Source: Chloroflexota bacterium (GTDB lineage Bacteria > Chloroflexota > Anaerolineae > Promineifilales > Promineifilaceae). From it: DNA of 8,237 nt. Where the stretch lies: NCBI GenBank assembly GCA_008501785.1, contig QQUD01000939.1, positions 1-8,237 of the forward strand, read 5' to 3'. This document shows, piece by piece, positions 1-3,882 of the stretch; positions within the stretch are counted from its first letter, which is position 1, and every line of letters starts with the position of its first letter. The notes beneath the pieces were generated by a model. It was not told the DNA's origin. It saw only the letters and a program-made list of their open reading frames with translations, and made no database searches. The position numbers and the translations under genes are program-made.

Positions 1-22
1 TATTGTGCAATAGGGGGCGACC

Positions 23-802
23 ATGCATGACGATGACCGTTCGAAAACTGACCAGATTGTGGATTTGCTGGTGGATGCGCTGTTGGAAAGGCAGCGGGGG
101 CGGGGGGATGAGATAGAGACAGTGATAGAGATAGAGACAGAGCTAGAGGAAGAGCTGGAGTTAGAGGATGTGTTTGTGCCTGAGCCGGTGTTTGAGCCGG
201 AGGTGCTTGAGGAAGAGGTGGAGGATGTTGTGGTGGGAACGCCTGCACTGAGCGCAGCCGAAACGGCCGTTCCCTGGATGCCGGAAAAGCTGCCGTCGAT
301 TCATTTGGAAAAGATGTTGGGCAAGTTGGCTGTCGTGATGGCGCTGTTGTTGATTGTGGTCAATATTCCCTTTAACCGGTTTGGCACTAGTTTGGCGCGA
401 GCGATGCCTGATACGGCCTCCTTGATTATTCGAGATGGCCTGGTGTTGAAAGGGGAAGGCGAAAAGATTTATGTGTTGGAAGACAATAAAAAGCGTTGGA
501 TTTCAACGTTAGATGCGTTTGAATATTATGGGTATCGCTGGCAGCAAGTGCGTGTGGTGGACGAGCCGTTCCTAGAGCAATTTGAAGATGGCCTTCCTAT
601 ATACTTGCTGCTGAAATGCAACAACAGCCCCCACGTTTACGCGCTTGAAAATGGTGAGAAGCGCTGGATTAAAGACATTCCTACATTTGTTGCCAATGGC
701 TTTGTGTGGGAAGAGATTCAGTTTGTAAGCTGCAATCGTCTTCGTGACATGCCTGATGGCATACCCATTCCCCCTGATGCGGGTACACCGCCGCAGCCGT
801 AA
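23..802 (+). CDS. Membrane-anchored protein with two extracytoplasmic ~56-aa repeats
   Basis: This 259-residue protein has three parts. Residues 1-95 are a cytoplasmic-type segment with a strongly acidic, low-complexity stretch (about 29-72, rich in E with V, I and L). One hydrophobic helix lies at about 101-117 (LAVVMALLLIVV). The rest holds two tandem repeats of about 56 residues: Y150 of IYVLEDNKKRWI aligns with Y206 of VYALENGEKRWI, then a G(Y/F)xW motif, and each ends in DG(L/I)PI. With no N-terminal signal peptide, the single helix suggests an N-in, C-out topology with the repeats outside. The start is ATG 23, with AGGGGG at 12-17 spaced 5 bases. Residues 74-83 (PALSAAETAV) are encoded by a dispersed repeat also found in the histidine kinase, so this linker looks repeat-derived. 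Repeats of the type 'YxLENGxKRWI' occur in surface proteins of environmental bacteria, but I cannot assign a function. The frame is secure; the role is unknown. Confidence 0.85.
   Translation: MHDDDRSKTDQIVDLLVDALLERQRGRGDEIETVIEIETELEEELELEDVFVPEPVFEPEVLEEEVEDVVVGTPALSAAETAVPWMPEKLPSIHLEKMLGKLAVVMALLLIVVNIPFNRFGTSLARAMPDTASLIIRDGLVLKGEGEKIYVLEDNKKRWISTLDAFEYYGYRWQQVRVVDEPFLEQFEDGLPIYLLLKCNNSPHVYALENGEKRWIKDIPTFVANGFVWEEIQFVSCNRLRDMPDGIPIPPDAGTPPQP
242..271 (+). repeat. In-frame dispersed repeat, copy 1
   Basis: This 30-base element begins CCTGCACTGAGCGCAG and ends in the AACGGCCGTT palindrome. It matches 5296-5325 at 27 of 30 bases. Here it encodes PALSAAETAV in the linker before the membrane helix. 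It is read in the same frame as copy 2, although the two host genes are unrelated. Confidence 0.8.
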
Positions 803-868
803 GTTCTCTGCAAAATTCGCCGGAGTCTGAAGCGATATGTCTTTATTATTTATGCCAAGCTGTTTTGT

Positions 869-897
869 TTGACATAACGAGGAAAGCTGCTTCTAAT
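869..897 (+). promoter_or_regulatory. Sigma70-type promoter
   Basis: A perfect -35 box TTGACA (869-874) is followed after exactly 17 bases by TCTAAT (892-897), five of six bases of the -10 consensus. Initiation would fall near 904, just before the large hairpin at 913-986. No long coding frame starts within 300 bases downstream, so the product may be a short RNA or a long leader. Confidence 0.5.
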
Positions 898-912
898 TTG
901 TCGTTCAAAAAT

Positions 913-991
913 CAATTTTCATACGGATATGAGGGAATACAGATAAAAGAATGAAGCATGCGTATTTTTCCTATCCGTATGAATTGTTTTT
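913..991 (+). repeat. Large inverted repeat with T-run (candidate terminator or small-RNA end)
   Basis: The arms TCATACGGATA (919-929) and TATCCGTATGA (972-982) are perfectly complementary. They extend to CAAT 913-916 pairing with ATTG 983-986 across a 2-base bulge. The 42-base interior can pair further (GGAATAC near 934 with GTATTTTTCC) and contains the palindrome GCATGC (956-961). Five Ts follow at once (987-991), as in an intrinsic terminator, although the interior is longer than usual. It could instead be a miniature-element relic, since TTGACATAA flanks it on both sides (869-877 and 1007-1015). Confidence 0.5.
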
Positions 992-1195
992 CATTACTCG
1001 TTGAAGTTGACATAAATTCTGCATGTGTATCGTTTGCGCCTATGTGATACAGCGAGATTGGTGGTGGCGGTAACGGCCGTTTCCCTCATCCTCTACGGCA
1101 TCACCCAATTCATCACCGCCTTCCCACTGAAATACAGATGCTTTATTAGGTCCTTGGCGTCCACTTTCAAACCCCGAAATAAACCGCCACAAATA

Positions 1196-1204
1196 TGCTA
1201 TAAT
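1196..1204 (+). promoter_or_regulatory. Extended -10 promoter (TGCTATAAT)
   Basis: A perfect TATAAT (1199-1204) is preceded by TG plus one base, the extended -10 arrangement that can work with a poor -35 box; no good -35 is visible near 1176. Initiation would be near 1211. It would serve the 48-codon ORF at 1244 and possibly the sulfotransferase gene at 1469. The box before the gene at 2246 has the same form. Confidence 0.5.
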
Positions 1205-1243
1205 CTCCCCAGTTTTTACAAAGGGAGTTCATAGTAGCCCGTT

Positions 1244-1390
1244 ATGCCAATTTTCCAAGATCATTTTTTAGACAACCGCAACCTCCTCGAAAAAACCGTC
1301 GAACGCCAGGCCAATCGCCTCGTCAACATGAAACAAATCAGCGATGACCAGCTTTGCACGATTACTGCGGCAGATATTCCTGATGCGTGA
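1244..1390 (+). CDS. Small orphan ORF, 48 codons, uncertain
   Basis: The frame runs from ATG 1244 to TGA 1388-1390 and gives a hydrophilic 48-residue peptide beginning MPIFQDHFLDNRNLLEKTVE, with no membrane segment or motif I recognise. It follows a good extended -10 box (1196-1204). A purine-rich AAGGGAG lies at 1221-1227, but it is 16 bases from the ATG, too far for a normal ribosome binding site, and no closer start codon exists. The codons are C-rich, like the 3' parts of the neighbouring genes. It may be a small protein, the remnant of a longer gene, or chance. Confidence 0.3.
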   Translation: MPIFQDHFLDNRNLLEKTVERQANRLVNMKQISDDQLCTITAADIPDA

Positions 1391-1402
1391 GGATGGAAGA
1401 AG

Positions 1403-1446
1403 TTACACAGAGTTGCGCAGAGGTTGCACAGAGGTTCACAGAGAGG
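1403..1446 (+). repeat. Degenerate tandem repeat (TTACACAGAG type)
   Basis: Four consecutive units of 10-12 bases are TTACACAGAG, TTGCGCAGAGG, TTGCACAGAGG and TTCACAGAGAGG. They end just before the ribosome binding site of the gene at 1469. Repeats of this kind are scattered through many environmental bacterial genomes; no function is evident here. Confidence 0.75.
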
Positions 1447-1468
1447 GGAGAGGGAGTAGGAGAATTTT

Positions 1469-2170
1469 ATGAAAGTGATTGGTGCAGGATACGGCCGTAC
1501 CGGAACCCTCTCCCTGCAATTAGCACTGGAGCAGTTGGGGTTTGATCCTTGCTATCACATGCAAACCGTTATCAAACGGCCGCGTCACTTGCAGGCGTGG
1601 GATAAAATTGGACAGGGTGAACCTGCGGATTGGCTCAATTTGCTGCAAGATTATCAGGCGGCTGTTGATTTCCCGATTTCGCTCTATTGGCGTGAATTGA
1701 TGGATGTGTATCCCAATGCTAAATTTGTGCTGACGGTGCGCGATGCGGATAGCTGGTACGACAGCACGGTGGAAACGATTTACCAGACGATTACGCTGAA
1801 GTGGCTGCCCAACGTGCTGCCGCCGTTGAAATTATTCATTCGCATGGTGAATGATATTATTTGGGATGGGGCGTTTAACGGCCGTTTCCTCCACCGCCCC
1901 CACGCCATCCAAAAATTCGAACAGCACAACGCCGATGTCCAACAAACCATTCCCCCCGAACGCTTGCTCGTCTTCAATGTCAAAGAAGGCTGGGAACCGC
2001 TTTGCAATTTCCTCCAAGCCCCTATTCCCAATACCCCATTCCCCCATGCAAACTCCCGCCGTCAAATCAAAATGGCAATCGGCTCACTCCACCTCATCGA
2101 ACGTATCACCCCCTGGTTCGCAGCAGGACTCATTGCCTTGTTAATCCGCAAATTCACCCGCCGTTTATGA
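1469..2170 (+). CDS. Sulfotransferase family protein (PAPS-dependent type)
   Basis: This 233-residue protein resembles the Sulfotransfer_4 family, which moves sulfate from 3'-phosphoadenylyl sulfate to an acceptor hydroxyl or amine. The 5'-phosphosulfate loop is visible near the N-terminus: IGAGYGRTGTLSL, residues 4-16, with R10, T11 and T13 placed as usual. The 3'-phosphate-binding strand and helix are at about 86-99 (FVLTVRDADSWYDS, with R91 and S95). A late VFNVKEGWEPLCNFL segment is typical of the family C-terminal part. The last 30 residues form a hydrophobic helix (WFAAGLIALLI) followed by a basic tail, suggesting membrane association. The start is ATG 1469 with AGGAGA at 1458-1463, spacing 5. 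The substrate cannot be told from sequence. Two AACGGCCGTT-type sites lie inside, at 1491 (encoding YGR of the P-loop) and at 1877-1886 (encoding NGR). After the second, codon use turns sharply C-rich. Confidence 0.85.
   Translation: MKVIGAGYGRTGTLSLQLALEQLGFDPCYHMQTVIKRPRHLQAWDKIGQGEPADWLNLLQDYQAAVDFPISLYWRELMDVYPNAKFVLTVRDADSWYDSTVETIYQTITLKWLPNVLPPLKLFIRMVNDIIWDGAFNGRFLHRPHAIQKFEQHNADVQQTIPPERLLVFNVKEGWEPLCNFLQAPIPNTPFPHANSRRQIKMAIGSLHLIERITPWFAAGLIALLIRKFTRRL
1877..1886. repeat. Highly iterated palindrome AACGGCCGTT (family entry)
   Basis: The core ACGGCCGT occurs at 263-270, 1073-1080, 1491-1498, 1878-1885, 2781-2788, 2974-2981, 3319-3326, 4006-4013, 4517-4524, 6555-6562 and 8078-8085; extended matches often add purines on the left and pyrimidines on the right, giving a longer imperfect palindrome. 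Decayed or partial versions are at 1575, 5319 and 5972. Inside genes it is read as TAV (first repeat protein, kinase, response regulator, flavoprotein), as NGR (sulfotransferase, deiodinase, kinase) or as RP. At this copy the 40 bases to the left have 13 G and 4 C, and the 40 to the right have 4 G and 19 C. Confidence 0.8.
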
Positions 2171-2176
2171 TATAAT
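2168..2176 (+). promoter_or_regulatory. Extended -10 promoter for the selenoprotein gene
   Basis: TGATATAAT is a perfect TATAAT (2171-2176) with the TG of an extended -10 motif. The TG is part of the stop codon of the sulfotransferase gene (TGA 2168-2170). Initiation would fall near 2183, leaving a leader of about 63 bases that contains the tandem repeat at 2191-2232. No good -35 is seen. Confidence 0.5.
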
Positions 2177-2190
2177 TTTCGCACTATACT

Positions 2191-2232
2191 CATTAACGAT
2201 TCACCATTCACCATTAACAATTCACCATTCAT
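2191..2232 (+). repeat. Two 21-base tandem units in the leader
   Basis: Units 2191-2211 and 2212-2232 both begin CATTAAC and contain ATTCACCATTCA; they differ at 2 of 21 bases. The unit itself holds the shorter repeat CATTCAC. Similar CATTCACCATT arrays are common dispersed repeats in environmental bacteria. It ends directly before the GGGAG ribosome binding site at 2235-2239. Confidence 0.8.
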
Positions 2233-2245
2233 CCGGGAGTCCAAT

Positions 2246-2890
2246 ATGCCATTCAAATTTATCCAAGAAACTAAAAAGCACCGCGACAAGTATATGGCGT
2301 GGCAAAAAAAACATGATGCCCATGCCCCCAAAGTCGGCGACATCGCCCCAGACTTTGAATTGACCGATGTCACCGGAACAAAATCCGTGCGTCTGACAGA
2401 TTTTCAAGGGAAAAAACCGGTGGCGCTCATTTTCGGCAGCTTTACTTGACCCCCCTACGTCAAGGGGACCGTGAGTCTCCATGACCTCTATCGTCAATAT
2501 CACGAACAAGTTGAATTTTTGACCATCTACATCCGTGAAGCGCATCCAATTGATGGGTGGTGGTTAGGTGGCGGTTTGATGGGCAGAATGCTTGAGCGAT
2601 ACAGCCCAGCGGTGTCCACCGATTTATTTGATCCCAAAACAATAGAAGAACGCCGTTCTGCAGCGGGACAATGCGAAGAAGCGTTGCAGTATGGTATTCG
2701 CACCTTTGTAGATGGGATGGATGATGTCGTGAATACTGCTTATGCTGCATGGCCGACGCGATTGTATTTGGTGGGAGAAAACGGCCGTATTGCTTACGCC
2801 GCCGGTCTCGGTCCCTACGACTTCAAACCCGCCAAACTCAAACAAGCCATTGAAACCTATCTCTCAGAAAAAGAGGTAGTTCTGTCATAA
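2246..2890 (+). CDS. Iodothyronine-deiodinase-like selenoprotein with TGA-encoded selenocysteine
   Basis: Read through TGA 2447-2449, one frame gives 214 residues with a thioredoxin-like fold of the deiodinase family. The N-terminal half has VGDIAPDFELTDVTG and a strand VALIFGSFT ending at residue 67. Residue 68 is the TGA, followed by PPYV. This reproduces the deiodinase active site (FGSxTUPPF), where U is the catalytic selenocysteine. Downstream, FLTIYIREAHPIDGWW (from about residue 92) matches the family's YIEEAHxxDGW segment with its active-site His, and the C-terminus has the usual RLYLVGENGRIAYAAGLGPYDFKP. The start is ATG 2246, with GGGAG at 2235-2239. A hairpin of bacterial SECIS type follows the TGA (2459-2485). 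Homology continues unbroken on both sides of the codon, which argues against a nonsense mutation. Bacterial members are presumed redox enzymes, possibly reductive dehalogenases of iodo-compounds or peroxiredoxin-like; the substrate is unknown. Split calling would give two false ORFs (2246-2449 and from GTG 2471). Confidence 0.88.
2459..2485 (+). promoter_or_regulatory. Bacterial SECIS-like hairpin
   Basis: GUCA (2459-2462) pairs with UGAC (2482-2485). An A-A mismatch (2463, 2481) follows, then GGGGAC (2464-2469) pairs with GUCUCC (2475-2480) with one G-U pair. The loop is CGUGA (2470-2474), with G as its second base. The loop begins 21 bases after the TGA. A stem of this size, a short loop with a G in its first two positions, and this distance all fit the known pattern of bacterial SECIS elements read by SelB. 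A competing smaller fold (CCCC 2452-2455 with GGGG 2464-2467) is possible. Confidence 0.7.
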
Positions 2891-2899
2891 CCACGTAAA

Positions 2900-3442
2900 A
2901 TGTACATGAGGTTTTCCAATGATCTGCTGATTCCTTTGACCCCACCATGTACGCGGTGATTGAGGGGAGAAAAACGGCCGTATTTTCACAAACCATCCCA
3001 CCCAACCCACATCTGCCTTCCTCTGGCCCACCACCGATTGGGCGTATTTGCTTGGTGAAGTGGACAACACATTTTATCAATGGCTGCACACCTTCATCAC
3101 ACCAGCCATTTTGTCCCACCCCAAAAACCAACATTTACAAGACGATTTCGCATTTTATTGGGATAATATCAACGCATTTTGGCAATGGGGGTTGGGGACA
3201 TGTGTTTTACATGACGATGCAATGGTAAGCTGCTTTAGCTCAGATGCATTTGGCATCGGTTGGCAGCGTGTTTAGGGTTTGTCTATGTCGGTGATTTATT
3301 TACGGTGGATGTGCCGTTACGGCCGTTTCACTTCTACACAATGTTAGGCAACCACTTCAAAAACACGTTGCAGCTTCATGAACAAGTCGCACGGTTTTTT
3401 GAAATCGCTGCCAAAATCCAGGAGGAAACCGATGGAAAATAA
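2900..3442 (+). pseudogene. Decayed GNAT-family acetyltransferase
   Basis: The pieces read like a GNAT acetyltransferase of the GNAT_acetyltran type, spread over several frames. The first is MRFSNDLLIPLTPP from ATG 2906. A frame change leads to MYAVIEGRK at 2947. One extra base in GGGGAGAAAAAC (about 2964-2975) moves the reading to NGRIFTNHPTQPTSAFLW, which continues through FWQWGLGTCVLHDDAMVSCFSSDAFG to a stop at 3275. The C-terminus, CLGFVYVGDLFTVDVPLRPFHF, resumes in the third frame from about 3260 and ends at TAA 3440-3442. Between SDAFG and CLGFVYVGD the family normally has the acetyl-CoA-binding segment (RxxGxA) and the following strand and helix. These are missing, so an internal deletion removed the cofactor site. 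The 3' end overlaps the start of the next gene by 11 bases. Its upstream neighbour ends at 2890. Sequencing error could explain one frameshift but not the deletion. Confidence 0.72.
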
Positions 3443-3752
3443 AACAAGTATCAGCAATGCATTTATGACCTTTATGAAAGAAGCCCCCGATCATGCAGCC
3501 GCATGGGGCGAAATGGTGCAAAAAATGGGAAAGAGCCACGCGCTTGACGCCAAAACAACCGCGTTGGTTTATGTAGGTGTCTTGGCGGCGCTGCGCATCG
3601 AAAGCGGCATCCCTTTTCATGTGAAAAGTGCCAAAGCCGCCGGAGCCACCCGCGACGAAGTGATTAGCGCGGTGATGGTTGGTATGCCTGCGGCAGGTCA
3701 CGTTGTGACGCAGGTGCTGCCAGCCGCAGTCGCGTCTTATGATGAAGAATAA
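3432..3752 (+). CDS. Carboxymuconolactone decarboxylase/AhpD-family protein lacking the CxxC pair
   Basis: This 106-residue, all-helical protein has the family core at about 38-90: LDAKTTALVYVGVLAALRIE, then IPFHVKSAKAAGATRDEV and a glycine-containing helix. In AhpD-type members the helix reads CxxC followed three residues later by His, which makes a thiol peroxidase or disulfide centre. Here those positions are I56 and G59; H63 is kept and the protein has no cysteine at all. It therefore cannot act as an AhpD-style thiol enzyme and is closer to the non-redox members of the superfamily, whose reactions vary. The start is ATG 3432 with a perfect AGGAGG at 3420-3425, spacing 6. A longer in-frame start at 3378 lies inside the pseudogene and is not favoured. 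Translation was probably once coupled to the overlapping acetyltransferase gene. Confidence 0.85.
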   Translation: MENKTSISNAFMTFMKEAPDHAAAWGEMVQKMGKSHALDAKTTALVYVGVLAALRIESGIPFHVKSAKAAGATRDEVISAVMVGMPAAGHVVTQVLPAAVASYDEE

Positions 3753-3771
3753 GGGTTAAAAAGAATTTGCT

Positions 3772-3833
3772 TTGTAGGGGCGTACCCTTGTGGTCGCCCA
3801 AGAGTTGGGCGGGTACAAAACTTGCCCCTACAA
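3772..3833. repeat. 62-base nested inverted repeat (TTGTAGGGGC family)
   Basis: The outer arms TTGTAGGGGC (3772-3781) and GCCCCTACAA (3824-3833) are perfect. Inside them GTACCC (3782-3787) pairs with GGGTAC (3811-3816), and GCCCAA (3796-3801) with TTGGGC (3805-3810). A related copy lies at 6981-7030, and a fragment GGGCGACCA occurs at 15-23. No T-run follows, so a terminator role on the + strand is doubtful. A GTG at 3790 inside this repeat opens the longest frame of the kinase gene but is not a credible start. Confidence 0.8.
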
Positions 3834-3882
3834 GGCATCCCTCCTTAAATTAAAGATTGGACCAATCTGGAGCCACCCCCTT

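Larger units (their letters stand above)
803..1243. other. 441-base gap without a convincing gene
   Basis: The gap holds a sigma70-like promoter (869-897), a large inverted repeat with a T-run (913-991), a second TTGACATAA (1007-1015) that repeats 869-877 exactly, an AACGGCCGTT palindrome (1072-1081) and an extended -10 box (1196-1204). A 69-codon frame from GTG 1025 crosses the palindrome, has no ribosome binding site and encodes nothing recognisable, so I do not call it. I see no clear terminator directly after the gene ending at 802. Confidence 0.6.

Noticed and set aside
1025..1234. 69-codon frame from GTG 1025
   Set aside because: It has no ribosome binding site, crosses a palindrome with a composition flip, and encodes nothing recognisable.
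1403..1446. Possible CRISPR or iteron array
   Set aside because: The units are 10-12 bases with no spacers, only four copies, and no cas or replication gene nearby.
1780..2373. Minus-strand frames opposite the sulfotransferase and deiodinase genes
   Set aside because: They mirror strong + strand genes, lack motifs and ribosome binding sites, and overlap one another.
2471..2890. Separate 139-codon ORF from GTG 2471, with a separate 67-codon ORF at 2246-2449
   Set aside because: Both lie in one frame around a TGA at the selenocysteine position. The GTG lies in the SECIS-like loop, and the second piece alone would lack the active site.
2920..2963. In-frame TGA codons in the acetyltransferase remnant as further selenocysteines
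   Set aside because: They are not at any catalytic position, no hairpin follows, and the gene is frameshifted and deleted anyway.
3378..3431. Longer start for the CMD-family gene
   Set aside because: A perfect AGGAGG sits 6 bases before ATG 3432, and the extra residues are out-of-frame pseudogene sequence.
3772..3833. Intrinsic terminator after the CMD gene
   Set aside because: The stem is strong, but no T-run follows on the + strand and the sequence recurs at 6981 as a dispersed repeat.
3790..3882. N-terminal extension of the kinase from GTG 3790
   Set aside because: The GTG is inside a dispersed inverted repeat and the 31 extra residues are repeat-encoded. ATG 3883 places the first membrane helix normally.
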